From assembly GCF_000429325.1 (NCBI RefSeq), contig NZ_AUBQ01000015.1, positions 62,001 to 126,000 on the forward strand: a stretch of 64,000 nt of DNA, read 5' to 3'. The notes under the pieces were generated by a model. That model saw only the letters and a list, made by a program, of their open reading frames with translations. It ran no database searches and had not been told where the DNA came from. Both the position numbers and the translations under genes were made by a program. Positions within the stretch are counted from its first letter, which is position 1. The number at the start of each line of letters is the position of its first letter. Source of the stretch: Fundidesulfovibrio putealis DSM 16056 (GTDB taxonomy: Bacteria > Desulfobacterota > Desulfovibrionia > Desulfovibrionales > Desulfovibrionaceae). Positions 1-9,280 of the stretch are shown one piece after another.

Positions 1-418
1 GGTCGTCGAAGGCGTAGAGCAGCGGGGAGAAGCCGCCCAGGTCCAGGATGAAGGCCCCGAACCAGAGCAGGTGGCTGGAGATGCGGTTCAGCTCGCTGGT
101 GATGACGCGGATGAATTCGGCCCGCTCCGGCACCTCGATGCCAGCCGCGCGCTCCACGATGCATGCGAAGTTGTGGTTGTAGGCAAGGGCGTGCAGGTAG
201 TCCATGCGGCCCGTGTTGGGCATGAACTGCGCCCAGGTGCGGTTCTCGCCCATCTTTTCGTGCATGCGGTGGATGTAGCCGAGCACGGGCTCCGCCTCGA
301 CGATGTACTCGCCGTCCATCACCAGTTTTATGCGCAGCACGCCGTGAGTGGCGGGGTGCTGCGGGCCCAGGTTCAGGACGAAGGTCTCGTTGGCCGGGTT
401 TGGGGCGAAAGAGTTCAT
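1..418 (-). CDS. nuoD: NADH-quinone oxidoreductase subunit D, N-terminal part (cut by window edge)
   Basis: Subunit D of complex I (49 kDa, quinone-site subunit of the peripheral arm). Reading leftward from the ATG at 418, the frame is open for 139 codons to the window edge. It carries the family signature LGPQHPATHGVLR near residue 17 and continues with a conserved block around GYIHRMHEKM, NRTWAQFMPNTGRMDYLHAL and SELNRISSHLLWFG. The start overlaps the nuoC stop as ATGA, so the two are translationally coupled in a nuoABCD order. Only about a third of the usual 390-400 residues is visible. Identification is secure; the rest of the operon lies to the left of the window. Confidence 0.95.
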   Translation of the reverse strand, partial: MNSFAPNPANETFVLNLGPQHPATHGVLRIKLVMDGEYIVEAEPVLGYIHRMHEKMGENRTWAQFMPNTGRMDYLHALAYNHNFACIVERAAGIEVPERAEFIRVITSELNRISSHLLWFGAFILDLGGFSPLLYAFDD

Positions 419-1050
419 GCGGTGAAATCCTTCCGAAGGGGATGGAAGTCGGCGTCCTCGGGCAAGAGCAGCGGCACCATGTAGGGGTGGCCCGCGAAGG
501 TGAAGCCGAAGAAGTCGCGGGCTTCACGCTCGTGCCAGTGGGCGGCGGGGTAGATTTCCGAGATCGTGGGAATTTCCGGCGCGTCGCGGGGCACGCGCAC
601 CCGCACGGCCACCCGGAAGAGCGTGTCGTAGCGGTTGAAGTCGTAGACGGCTTCCAGGTCGTCCGTCTGGGGGGCTTCGGGCTGTTTGGGCGCTTCTGGC
701 GCGGCGGCGGGTGCGGGGGCCTTTTCGGCTTTGGGAGCGGGGATTTCATCCGTGGAGACTTCGGCAGCGGCTTCTTCGGCGGCCTTGGCAGCCTTGGCGG
801 CGGCAGCCTTGGCCTTGGCCGCAGCCGCAGCTTCGGCCTCCTTGCGCAGGGCGGCTTTTTCCCCCAGCCAGTCCACGCCGGTGATGGTCTCGATGAAGAA
901 GCCCGTGCGGTCGAGCACCGTGACCACATCGCGCAGGTGTTGCGGGGAGACGCTCACATCCAGGTGGAATCCCCTGGCCTTGTAGTCCACCGTTTTCACG
1001 GCTGCGGTGGGGACAGCTTCCAGGGGCCGGGTTATGGCATCGGTGTCCAT
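415..1050 (-). CDS. nuoC: NADH-quinone oxidoreductase subunit C with an Ala/Lys/Pro-rich internal linker
   Basis: The 30 kDa subunit of complex I. The 211-residue product ends with the family signature HWHEREARDFFGF followed by a GHPYMVPLLLPED stretch. I place the start at the ATG at 1050, because GGAGG lies 12 bp upstream, rather than at the longer in-frame start at 1077 inside nuoB. Odd feature: residues about 65-130 form a low-complexity Ala/Lys/Glu then Pro-rich linker, probably coiled-coil or disordered, inserted between the N-terminal domain and the conserved C-terminal domain. Normal NuoC lacks it. The gene sits 2 bp after the nuoB stop and overlaps nuoD. Confidence 0.93.
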   Translation of the reverse strand: MDTDAITRPLEAVPTAAVKTVDYKARGFHLDVSVSPQHLRDVVTVLDRTGFFIETITGVDWLGEKAALRKEAEAAAAAKAKAAAAKAAKAAEEAAAEVSTDEIPAPKAEKAPAPAAAPEAPKQPEAPQTDDLEAVYDFNRYDTLFRVAVRVRVPRDAPEIPTISEIYPAAHWHEREARDFFGFTFAGHPYMVPLLLPEDADFHPLRKDFTA

Positions 1051-1052
1051 GA

Positions 1053-1550
<498 letters not shown>

Positions 1551-1930
1551 TCGAAGACTCCCTTTTTCCAAGCGTACACTATAATGAGCGAAAGGATTCC
1601 GACAAAAAGAAGGATTTCCAGGAATGCTCGAGAGCCATCAACAAGCCCAGGTTTGTTGTAGACCAGGGCTGCCGGGAACAGGAACAGTATGTCCACGGCA
1701 AAAGCCACGAACATCAGGGCGTAAAGATAGTAGACGACGCTGAATTTGACCCAGGCATCGCCGATCGGATCAACGCCGCATTCGATGAGCTGTTTTGTTT
1801 TCTGGCGAACGCTTCGTGTGGAGCGGGGGGAGAGAAGAGCGACGATTATGAAAGGACCGACCGCAAAGCCAAGGCCGGCCAGGAAGAACGCTGCAATATA
1901 GAGAAGGTCATTTTCCGAGCCGTTTCCCAC

Positions 1931-2492
1931 TACAATCCTCCTTCCGTAAGACGTGTCGCCATATGAAATGCTTCCCAACAAGGGGGAAGCCCATGAAGGC
2001 TAAGGAGAAGTCGAGTATGGTTACAGGCAGCGGGGGGAGAAAGACGCTGGCAGGCGTCACGACCGCAGCTTGATTTCTTTGCTGCTACCCTATGATAAAG
2101 TTGACTTTGTTGCCAGCACTAATTCTCTGAAGTTTGTAATTTCCTCAGATTGTCAGACAAAAATGTAAGCTAAAGGCCTGCCGATACGGGAGAAGTCCAG
2201 GATGCGAGTCGCACGATTCGGATGGTTGTGCGGCCTGGAGAATGGCTCCGGATGAATTCCTGGTAAGGAATTGAGCAATGCCATGGCTGGGCTGGGGTCG
2301 TGTTTTTGTCGGGTCAGGGCAGAAAAGTCAGAGGCGATTCAGGGCTGAGAGTGTTGGTTAACATGCGGTAATGTTGGCACTTGTTGCGTTTTCAGGGGGA
2401 GGCATGCGGACCCGGTTGGTAGGAAAGGTTGGGGAAAGTGAAAAAAAGTTGCTCCGTCTACTTGACATAAAATTCACAAGTAGGCTGTTTTT
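1931..2492. other. Intergenic region upstream of nuoA
   Basis: No convincing gene. It should contain the leftward nuo promoter, which I could not assign. A short hairpin (GACGC, 6-base loop, GCGTC) lies near 2043-2058. Base composition falls to AT-richer around 2090-2170. Confidence 0.5.
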
Positions 2493-2572
2493 CGGGCCGT
2501 CGGGCCGTCGGGCCGTCGGGCCGTCGGGCCGTCGGGCCGTCGGGCCGTCGGGCCGTCGGGCCGTCGGGCCGT
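2493..2572. repeat. Ten perfect tandem copies of an 8-bp unit (CGGGCCGT)
   Basis: Eighty bases made of ten head-to-tail copies of CGGGCCGT with no mismatch. Eight is not a multiple of three, so a frame running through it would read a 24-bp (8-residue) period; such frames exist on both strands but have no other sign of being genes. The tract lies between nuoA and the rightward DUF2092 gene, 170 bp upstream of its start. The perfect copies suggest recent slippage and probable length variation between strains. Confidence 0.97.
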
Positions 2573-2741
2573 TCAGGCGGCTTGCCTTTTCCCAAGTCAC
2601 CTGACAAAAGATCAATAAAAAGGTCTCATGGGCATGGCGACGTACATGAGGCGAACATCCCACCCGCCCCTTCGGGGAAGACGTCCGTTCGAACAGGCGA
2701 TGAGTCTTTCAGATGCAAACACGAGAGTGATGGAGGTTCGC

Positions 2742-3518
2742 ATGCGCTGTGCTCCCAAGGCGGCTTTCGCGGTCGCGCTGGCGTGTCTTCTGGCCCTGCC
2801 CGGCCTGGGCCTTGCCGCGAAGAAGAAGGCGGAGGTTCCCGAAACGCCCGTTATGGAAGAAAAGGCCGCCCAGATCCTCGACAAGGCGTGCAAGGCGCTC
2901 GGGGCTCTCAAGAGCTACTCCTTCCGGGCCGAGGTTGCCGTGGACAAGGTCTATCAGGACGGCTCCAAGATCCAGGCAGGACGCGTGATGGACGTGTCGG
3001 TCCTGCGGCCGGGAGCGTTCAAGGTCGCCACGGCGGGCGATGATTTCCAGGCCAGTTCGGTGTTCGACGGCAAGACCTTCAGCCTCTCCCTGCCGGACAA
3101 GAAGGTCTACGGCCAGATCGCCGCCGCCATGGACACGGACGCCCTCATGGACATGCTGGCCTCCACCTATGGGATTGAATCACCCCTGGGCGACCTGCTC
3201 TCCAACGACACCTGCTCCAAGCTGAAGGGCGTGGCAGGCTATTACGTTGGCAAGTCCAAGGTGCGCGGAACGGTGTGCGAGCACCTGTTCTTCCAGGGCA
3301 AGGACGTGGACTGGCAGATATGGGTGGAGGACGGCCCGAGCGCCCTGCCGCGAAAGATCGTGATCACCGAGAAGAAGCTGCGCAGTTCCCCGCAGTTCAC
3401 CGCTGTGCTCAGCGGCTGGAAGACGGGCGAGTCGTCCCTGGACGCCTTCGCTTTCTCGGCGCCAGTCGGCTTCACCCGCGACGACGCAGTCATCACCGGC
3501 GCGAAGTCCGGCAAGTAG
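2742..3518 (+). CDS. Secreted DUF2092-family protein
   Basis: A 258-residue exported protein of unknown function. Residues 1-23 (MRCAPKAAFAVALACLLALP and following) form a signal peptide; the start at 2742 is fixed by GGAGG 5 bp upstream, although the frame is open further upstream. The mature part, with an ASSVFDGKTFSLSLPDKK strand pattern and KIVITEKK near the C-terminus, resembles the DUF2092 family of periplasmic proteins, which have a LolA/LolB-like fold. The gene is followed at 8 bp by the Gly/Ala-rich secreted protein, so the two are probably one operon ending at the terminator at 4198-4246. Family assignment is from memory of the pattern. Confidence 0.75.
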   Translation: MRCAPKAAFAVALACLLALPGLGLAAKKKAEVPETPVMEEKAAQILDKACKALGALKSYSFRAEVAVDKVYQDGSKIQAGRVMDVSVLRPGAFKVATAGDDFQASSVFDGKTFSLSLPDKKVYGQIAAAMDTDALMDMLASTYGIESPLGDLLSNDTCSKLKGVAGYYVGKSKVRGTVCEHLFFQGKDVDWQIWVEDGPSALPRKIVITEKKLRSSPQFTAVLSGWKTGESSLDAFAFSAPVGFTRDDAVITGAKSGK

Positions 3519-3526
3519 GAGGCCAC

Positions 3527-4168
3527 ATGAAACCCGAAACCATGCGTGCCGCGAAACGAACCGTTTCGCTGGCGCTGGTGCTGTGGCTGACGGGGGGGCT
3601 TGTCCTCATGGGCGACTGGTTCACGCCGACCGACAGCGAGGCCAGGGGCGGCGGACGCGGTGTGGCCTCCGGACCCCGTGGAGGAACTGTGGCCTACTCG
3701 CCGCGCGGAGCCGTGGGTGTGGGGCCGCGCGGAGGCGTTGCCGCCGCAGGTCCCAGAGGTGCTGCCGCCGTGGGACCCGCTGGCGGAGCAGCCGTGCGCG
3801 GGCCTTACGGAGCCGCAGCAGTCGGCCCCGGCGGGGGGGCAGCTGTCCGTGGCCCTTATGGCGCTGCCGCCGTCGGTCCCAACGGTGGGGTGGTGGCCGC
3901 ACCGCGCGGCAGGGTCGTGCCTGCACCGGTGCCTGTTCCGGTCCCGGTCGCGCCTGCCTACGGGTACGGCTACGGCGGGTACTACGGCCCCTCGGCCTCG
4001 GGCGTGGCTGCGGGCATGGCCTTGGGCGCGATGCTCACCATTCTTCCGGCTACGGCCATAGCCGTCTCCAATTCCTCGAAGGGTACGGTCTACAGCGCGG
4101 ACGGCCAGTGTTTCCAGGAGGTCCGCCAGGGCGGAAACACCTACTACAAGGTCATTTCCTGTCCGTAG
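3527..4168 (+). CDS. Secreted Gly/Ala/Pro-rich repeat protein
   Basis: A 213-residue exported protein. AGGAGG lies 4 bp before the ATG at 3527, directly after the DUF2092 stop. A signal-anchor runs from about residue 10 to 30 (SLALVLWLTGGLVLMGDWF). Residues 37-140 are imperfect repeats of the form GPRGG/GPYGAAAVGP, followed by a Pro/Val run and a Gly/Tyr stretch. A hydrophobic segment with ASGVAAGMALGAMLTILPAT is followed by a C-terminal domain with two cysteines (GQCFQEV and VISCP). That tail resembles the C-terminus of small DUF6515-like or glycine-zipper envelope proteins, but I do not assign a function. Confidence 0.7.
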   Translation: MKPETMRAAKRTVSLALVLWLTGGLVLMGDWFTPTDSEARGGGRGVASGPRGGTVAYSPRGAVGVGPRGGVAAAGPRGAAAVGPAGGAAVRGPYGAAAVGPGGGAAVRGPYGAAAVGPNGGVVAAPRGRVVPAPVPVPVPVAPAYGYGYGGYYGPSASGVAAGMALGAMLTILPATAIAVSNSSKGTVYSADGQCFQEVRQGGNTYYKVISCP

Positions 4169-4197
4169 GCACAGCGGGCTGAAGTCAGGCGACGGCG

Positions 4198-4246
4198 ATC
4201 CAGGCTGGGTGGGGTTGAATCCCGCCCTGCCTGGATTTGTTGTTTT
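4198..4246 (+). terminator. Rho-independent terminator
   Basis: ATCCAGGC pairs with GCCTGGAT around an inner GGGTGGG/CCCGCCC stem and is followed by TTGTTGTTTT. It ends the DUF2092 operon. Confidence 0.8.
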
Positions 4247-4343
4247 CGTGCCTGGATTTGTCCGCAGCAGGGGGGGGCAGGCGTGCACCTTCTGGCGGGC
4301 TGGCCTTGCGGGTCGTAAGCTCGGGCTTGGCTGACAAATCAGA

Positions 4344-4376
4344 ATCAGCCCGGAGGCGGGAGCCGTCCGGGCTGAT
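4344..4376 (-). terminator. Probable terminator of the PEP-CTERM gene
   Basis: ATCAGCCCGGA (4344-4354) and TCCGGGCTGAT (4366-4376) form an 11-bp stem directly after the stop at 4402. The U-tract on the minus strand is weak (TTCTGATTTG). Confidence 0.6.
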
Positions 4377-4401
4377 GTGGAACCGGGGTGTGGTTCAGGG
4401 T

Positions 4402-5265
4402 TTAAGCCTTGGCCTTTTGGGAGCGCCTGCGCATGAAGATCGCTCCGGCTATGCCCGCGCCCATGAGCAGCATGGTGCCGGGTTCGGGAACGGAGCCTGG
4501 CGGAGGGTTGTTGGGGACGTTGCCAAGGGACGAAAGGTCTTCGAGGAGACGTCCGTTGCCGTTTTGGGGCAAGGGAAGGCCCAGAACGGTGTGGGATATG
4601 AAGGTGCCGTTGATGTCGTACGTGGCGATGGCGTTGTTGAAGATGTCCGATACGAAGTAGTTGGTGCCATCGAACGTAATGCCGGTGGGGGCGAAGGTCG
4701 GTGTGATGAAGTTGGCCTGGATCAAGTTTCCAGCAAGGTCGTACTTGTCGTACGGGCCGATGGCGTCGCCATGGTTCATGAGAATGTTGTTGTTGGCGAT
4801 CTCAAACCCATCCTGGCTGTTACCGCCAAACCCCGGAAGCAGGTTGCCGATAAGGGCGCCGGCCGTGGTGTACTTGAAGACGCCTGTGCCGTTGTTGTAC
4901 GGAATGACATAGAGGTCGGTGCCGTCGTAGGCGATGCTGGCGATGCCGCTCAGGCCGGTATCCACAAGAATGCCCAGGTCGGCGTGGGTGGTTGTGTTGG
5001 TTACATAGATGTTCCCCGAGTTTGCCGTTGTGTAGTAGATGGTAGTGCCGACGACTGCGATGCCGCGACCGTTATCCTGCACGGCGATCGGATTTGGAGC
5101 CAGAAATTGCTGCACGACAGCTCCGGTGGACATGTCAAACGCTTCCAGGGTCACGTTCCCGAAGGAGGCGTTGTTCCCCCAGACAATGGTGCTGGCCATC
5201 GCGTTGCCCGTCAGAGAGCACAACATCAGCGCGGCCATGAAGCATAGCAAAAGACGCTTTATCAT
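4402..5265 (-). CDS. PEP-CTERM sorted secreted protein, beta-propeller-like
   Basis: A 287-residue exported protein. GGGGAGG 4 bp before the ATG at 5265 and a signal peptide (MIKRLLLCFMAALMLCSLTG) fix the start; a longer frame upstream lacks these. The body has repeated blade-like strands (GRGIAVVGTTIYYTT, IASIAYDGTDLYVIPY, PTGITFDGTNYFVSD) that suggest an NHL/SMP-30-like propeller. The C-terminus is a textbook PEP-CTERM signal: VPEPGTM, a hydrophobic helix, then RRRSQKAKA. Known function of that tail: recognition by exosortase and surface or exopolysaccharide-associated display. No exosortase gene lies in the window. Confidence 0.88.
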   Translation of the reverse strand: MIKRLLLCFMAALMLCSLTGNAMASTIVWGNNASFGNVTLEAFDMSTGAVVQQFLAPNPIAVQDNGRGIAVVGTTIYYTTANSGNIYVTNTTTHADLGILVDTGLSGIASIAYDGTDLYVIPYNNGTGVFKYTTAGALIGNLLPGFGGNSQDGFEIANNNILMNHGDAIGPYDKYDLAGNLIQANFITPTFAPTGITFDGTNYFVSDIFNNAIATYDINGTFISHTVLGLPLPQNGNGRLLEDLSSLGNVPNNPPPGSVPEPGTMLLMGAGIAGAIFMRRRSQKAKA

Positions 5266-6146
5266 AAGGCCTCCCCATGGTGTTGGTGTGGTGAGCAGGA
5301 AAACCGCAATGCAATCCAGAAAATAGCTCGAGCTCAAGATTGTATGCGGTGTAAGAGCAATAAGCATGCCTTGGGTGGATTGCAGGGTATTACGGTGGTA
5401 TACAGAAACTCTGGCTGTCGCGGTCAATATTAATCGTTTGGTTGTATTGGTGAAAATGATGTCGGTTTTGGTAATTAATTGATAATATAAGTGCGCAAAT
5501 CCGGTGTCTTGGCTCTCGGGTCGGGGAGCGGTTCGGGCATGGTCAACATGCGCGCAACACGCTTGTTGCTGTTAAGTATTTCGACAAAATGCGGGGAAAT
5601 CTGCCTATGTTGCTGTAATGAAATAATAATATTGGAGAGTGCGTTGTTGGCCGACAACGTTCATGTTGCTAACGGTTTGACATTGTTTTTGTTTGGTGCG
5701 TTGACAATTTAGGATGCGGTTGAGTCTCTGTAAAATGCTCCGACAGGATCAGTTGCCTGGTGTGCCTGAAAGGTGTCCACTGTAGCCTGCAGTCGCAGAG
5801 CGTGTCTCATAAAGCACAAGCGTGAAGGGTTGCGGGGCTGTGCGGCTTAAATGTCATGTCATGCAGAAGGTTTGCATGATTACGTAAACCCTGGTGCTTC
5901 ATTCCCAGCAACCGGAGCACGGGGGCCGGGTTCCGGCAGCGTGTCCGGTGCCGCCGATGTCCTGCCCAGCCGGGGACGAGGTGACTCCTTTCTGCTCCTC
6001 CCGCCATATTGAGAACTTCCCGGTGGCGTATCTTTGCTGTAAGATACTCTTTGAGTGGGGCAGACCAATGGGGTCCAGCGATCACCTGGGTGCTGAATCC
6101 GACCGTGATAAACACAAATGCCGTACAAACCCGCGATAGGAACGCC
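5266..6146. other. Long intergenic region, no supported gene
   Basis: About 880 bp between divergent genes. The part at 5400-5720 is AT-rich, with two TTGACA hexamers (near 5678 and 5701) but no well-spaced -10 partner. Short frames here have neither ribosome sites nor recognisable products. Confidence 0.5.
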
Positions 6147-7400
6147 ATGACGCATGTAAAAGCCGCCCTCACGTCCATGTCCGCCTTGTTCGCCCTCATC
6201 ATGTTCGCCGCACATCCGGCCATTTCGCAGGAATTCGAATCCCCGCCGACATTCGAGGCTTCCGCCGTCCTGCCCAAGTCCCTCCTGTCCGGGAAGGATT
6301 GGCGGGTGGACAACATCGTCACCAACGACGGCTACCTGAATACCTATGTGCTGCACTCGCGCTTCGGCGATTTCACGGTGGTGTCCACGGCGCTCCTGCA
6401 TACCCGCATCGCGGAGGTCAAAGCCATGGCCGCCATGGAGCAGGTCAGCTCCTCCAGCCAGTTCGGGGGATCCCTGGCGGACAAGGGCGTCCAGACCGTG
6501 CAGGGCGCGGCCAATCTGGTGGTGCACCCCATCGATTCCGTGAGCGGGGCGCTCTCCGGCGTGGGCAAGATGTTCGCGCGCGCCCAGGAGAGTCTGGTGG
6601 AGAGCAACCCCAGCAAGTACGAGGACAACCGCTTCAAGAAGCTGGTCGGCTTCTCCCAGACCAAGCGCGACTACGCCAAGCAGTTCGGCGTGGACCCCTA
6701 TTCCACCAACCCGGTGTTGCAGCAGCGCCTGGACGACATCTCCAAGGCCGGGTACGCGGGCAGCATCACCGGCAGCGCGCTCCAGGCGCTCATTCCGGGC
6801 GGTGTCGGCATCGCGGTGAGCGCGGTGAGCGGGTCGGCTGTGCTTGGCGAGATAGACGTGGCCGTCGCGCCGGAAGACCTGAGACGCCAGAACCGGCAGT
6901 CGCTTAAGGACATGGGCGTGCCGTCCTCCGTGGCCGAACTGTTCATCGACAACGAGGACTTCACGCCCACGCAGCAGACCTGGATCGTCAAGGCCCTGGA
7001 GGCCATGCCGAACGTGAAGAACAAGTCCGCCTTCGTGAGCTTCCTGGTGCACACCAACAACCAGGATCTGGCCCTGTTCCGCCAGCGCATGAGCCAGATG
7101 TACGCGGGATACGACAAGGGCGTGGCGCGGCTGGACGGCTTCATGCCCCTGGGGCGTTTCGTTGGGGCAATGAAGCAGGACGGAACCCTGGTACTGGCCT
7201 TCCCCCTGGACTACCTGGCCTGGACGCCCGCCATCGCGACGGTTGCTCGGGCGCTGGCAGACGCCTCCAGGGAGCTTTCCGCCAAGGGAGTGGAGTTCTG
7301 GACCACCGGCAAGGTCAGTCCCGAGACCAAGCGCCAGATGAAGCGCATGGGCTGGAAGCTGACCGAGAACTGCTCGCAGAAGCTTTTGGGAACGCCGTAA
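6147..7400 (+). CDS. Exported protein of unknown function
   Basis: A 417-residue product that I do not recognise. The ATG at 6147 is preceded by AGGA and begins a signal peptide (hydrophobic residues 8-25, ending near AISQ), so I prefer it to the in-frame start at 6009. The body has no cysteines except one near the C-terminus (TENCSQKL). It includes a Gly/Ala/Val-rich segment around residues 205-235 (GSITGSALQALIPGGVGIAV) that could insert in or lie on a membrane. It is monocistronic, with a strong terminator at 7480-7516. Codon use matches the GC-rich neighbours. Confidence 0.7.
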   Translation: MTHVKAALTSMSALFALIMFAAHPAISQEFESPPTFEASAVLPKSLLSGKDWRVDNIVTNDGYLNTYVLHSRFGDFTVVSTALLHTRIAEVKAMAAMEQVSSSSQFGGSLADKGVQTVQGAANLVVHPIDSVSGALSGVGKMFARAQESLVESNPSKYEDNRFKKLVGFSQTKRDYAKQFGVDPYSTNPVLQQRLDDISKAGYAGSITGSALQALIPGGVGIAVSAVSGSAVLGEIDVAVAPEDLRRQNRQSLKDMGVPSSVAELFIDNEDFTPTQQTWIVKALEAMPNVKNKSAFVSFLVHTNNQDLALFRQRMSQMYAGYDKGVARLDGFMPLGRFVGAMKQDGTLVLAFPLDYLAWTPAIATVARALADASRELSAKGVEFWTTGKVSPETKRQMKRMGWKLTENCSQKLLGTP

Positions 7401-7479
7401 CCGGCACGCCTTCCGGAAATTTGAGGTCATGCCTTGCGCCCTGAAGACATGTGCATGTTATTCATGGGAGTGGCACGTT

Positions 7480-7516
7480 GCCCGGTTCGCACGAAGCGCG
7501 GACCGGGCTGTTTTTT
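7480..7516 (+). terminator. Rho-independent terminator
   Basis: GCCCGGT (7480-7486) pairs with ACCGGGC (7502-7508), followed by TGTTTTTT. It ends the 6147-7400 gene. Confidence 0.85.
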
Positions 7517-7576
7517 CGTGAATCCCTCCCTTTTCAATCCGGTCGCTCGTCTTATTGGGAGAGGCGAGAGGTACCG

Positions 7577-7795
7577 ATGCACAAAGAGCAGAAACACAAG
7601 GTCAAGAACTCCTGCTTCAATTGCCTGTGGGAACCTGTCTGGTACCAGTCGGACGCAGGCTTCGAGGGAACGTGCAGACGTCCCGGGGGCAAGGATGTCA
7701 CGATACGGTTTCAGGACGATGTGCTCCAGTATGCCAACGATGCGGGGGAGCACGTCTCGGAGGCGTGCCCACGGTGGTCTTCAACTGTCAGCTGA
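7577..7795 (+). CDS. Small cysteine-containing protein
   Basis: A 72-residue product starting MHKEQKHKVKNSCFNCLWEP, with a purine-rich AGAGGT just upstream. Four cysteines (a CFNC pair near residue 13, one in GTCRRPGG and one in EACPRW) could form a small zinc or disulfide-stabilised fold. No signal peptide. A longer frame from 7451 is open but has no ribosome site. I do not recognise the family; the composition and the ribosome site make it a plausible real gene. Confidence 0.5.
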   Translation: MHKEQKHKVKNSCFNCLWEPVWYQSDAGFEGTCRRPGGKDVTIRFQDDVLQYANDAGEHVSEACPRWSSTVS

Positions 7796-7924
7796 GATTT
7801 CCGGCAATCGCGATGTTTCACTTCTTCTTGTAGTATGGCGCCAGGAAGTCGGCGGAGCACGCCTCTCGCCCCTTGGCCAGCGTGTCCAGATTTCCGGTCG
7901 ATTCTTCGTCTCCCGTCCTATCAC

Positions 7925-7962
7925 TTGACGTCCCCCGTCCACATAGTTAGGTAGCTAGCTAA
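7925..7962 (+). promoter_or_regulatory. Promoter with MarR-type operator for the RND operon
   Basis: TTGACG at 7925-7930 can serve as -35. At 7947-7962 lies TTAGGTAGCTAGCTAA, a 16-bp palindrome with one mismatched pair, where the -10 element should be. The pattern (TTAG..CTAA) is typical of MarR/EmrR operators. It lies 65 bp before the adaptor gene of an operon whose last gene encodes a MarR repressor, so autoregulation is the natural reading (inference). Confidence 0.6.
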
Positions 7963-8028
7963 TCGGATGCTATCTATTTCACCCGTCGCTGGTCCCAGTG
8001 GCGGGAGCTTCCCCGGAGGATGCACGTT

Positions 8029-9267
8029 ATGAAGCTGTTCATGCATGAGCGTGGGCGCGGTCTTCTGCTGCCGCTCGTTGCCTTGCTGTCGTTGTTGGGC
8101 GCGGCCGGTTGCGGAAAGGACAGTTCCGGCCAGACGCCCGGAGCCGGTGCCCCGCCGCCGTCGGAAGTGGTGGTGAAGACCCTGGTCAGCGCCGATATCC
8201 CCCTCGATCTTGAGTACGTGGGGCAGGTTTCCGGCTCGCGCGAGGTCCAGGTGCGCGCCCGCGTGGGCGGCATCCTGCTTCGCCGCGCCTACGAGGAGGG
8301 CGCGAAGGTCCGCCAGGGCGACCTGCTCTTCGAGATCGACCCCGAACCGCTGAAGGCAGCGCTTGAGCAGGCCAAGGGTGCGCTCGGCCAGTCCGAGGCG
8401 CGGCTCGCCAGCGCCAAGCGCAACCTGGACCGCATGAAAAAGCTCCGCCAGGCCGACGTCATCAGCCAGAAGGACATCGACGACGCCCAGACCGAGTACG
8501 AGTCGGCCACCGCCGACGTGCGCGCCGCCCAGGGCAAAGTGCGCGAGGCGGGCATCAACCTGAGCTACACGCGGGTGGAGGCTCCCATCACGGGCATCAC
8601 CAGCAAGGAAACCAAGTCCGAAGGCAGCCTCATCGGCAACACGGCGGACTCGAGCCTCCTGACCACCATCAACCGCATCGACCCGGTGTACGTGAACTTC
8701 TCCATCCCCGGAGCGGAGTCCATGAAGTTCCGCAAGGACCGCGCCGAGGGCCGCATCGTGTTTCCCAAGGGCGGAGATTTCGAGGTGCGCCTGCTGCTGT
8801 CCGACGGCACGGAGTATCCTCATTCGGGCCACATCAATTTCATGGACACCCAGGTGGACGCCCAGACCGGCGTGGTGAAGGCCAGGGCGGAGCTGCCCAA
8901 CCCCTCGGGCGACATCCTGCCCGGCCAGTTCGTGCGCGCCAGACTCCTCGGCGCGGTGCTCAAGCAGTCCATGACCGTCCCCCAGGGCGCGGTGCTGCGC
9001 ACCCAGCAGGGTCCCATGGTCTGGGTGGTGAACGCCCAGGACACGGTGGAGCCGCGCCCGGTGACGCTCGGCGTCACGCTCGGCAACAACTACCTGCTGG
9101 AAAGCGGCGTGAACTCCGGCGAGCGGGTGATCGTGGAGGGCGTCATCAAGGTGCGCCCCGGCGCGCCCGTGCGCCCGCGCGACATCGGCCAGCCCGCAGC
9201 GCCGGCCCAGGCCCCTCCGACGGGCCAGGGCGACAAGACCCAGGCCCCTGCCGGGAAAACGGGATAA
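8029..9267 (+). CDS. RND efflux periplasmic adaptor (AcrA/MexA type lipoprotein)
   Basis: Membrane-fusion subunit that links an inner-membrane RND pump to an outer-membrane channel. The 412-residue product has a lipobox (LLGAAGC, cysteine near residue 28), a barrel-sandwich lipoyl half-motif (VQVRARVGGILLRRAYEEGA), an alpha-hairpin rich in Ala/Lys/Glu (residues 105-165), the second lipoyl half (YTRVEAPITG) and a beta-barrel domain. GGAGG at 8015-8019 favours the ATG at 8029 over that at 8020. It is followed 13 bp later by the pump gene. No outer-membrane factor is encoded here, so a TolC homologue elsewhere is needed. Confidence 0.93.
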   Translation: MKLFMHERGRGLLLPLVALLSLLGAAGCGKDSSGQTPGAGAPPPSEVVVKTLVSADIPLDLEYVGQVSGSREVQVRARVGGILLRRAYEEGAKVRQGDLLFEIDPEPLKAALEQAKGALGQSEARLASAKRNLDRMKKLRQADVISQKDIDDAQTEYESATADVRAAQGKVREAGINLSYTRVEAPITGITSKETKSEGSLIGNTADSSLLTTINRIDPVYVNFSIPGAESMKFRKDRAEGRIVFPKGGDFEVRLLLSDGTEYPHSGHINFMDTQVDAQTGVVKARAELPNPSGDILPGQFVRARLLGAVLKQSMTVPQGAVLRTQQGPMVWVVNAQDTVEPRPVTLGVTLGNNYLLESGVNSGERVIVEGVIKVRPGAPVRPRDIGQPAAPAQAPPTGQGDKTQAPAGKTG

Positions 9268-9280
9268 GGCGGAACTCATC

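Noticed and set aside
2358-2663. Frames on both strands through the octamer repeat, with an 8-residue GPTARRPD-type period
   Set aside because: The peptide repeat is only the translation of the CGGGCCGT tract; no ribosome site or conserved flanks.
5880-7430. A 516-codon open frame on the minus strand opposite the exported protein gene
   Set aside because: His/Gly/Arg-rich composition without any motif; it is the antisense shadow of a GC-rich gene. The same holds for the long minus-strand frames over the RND genes (9146-10789 and 11195-12433).
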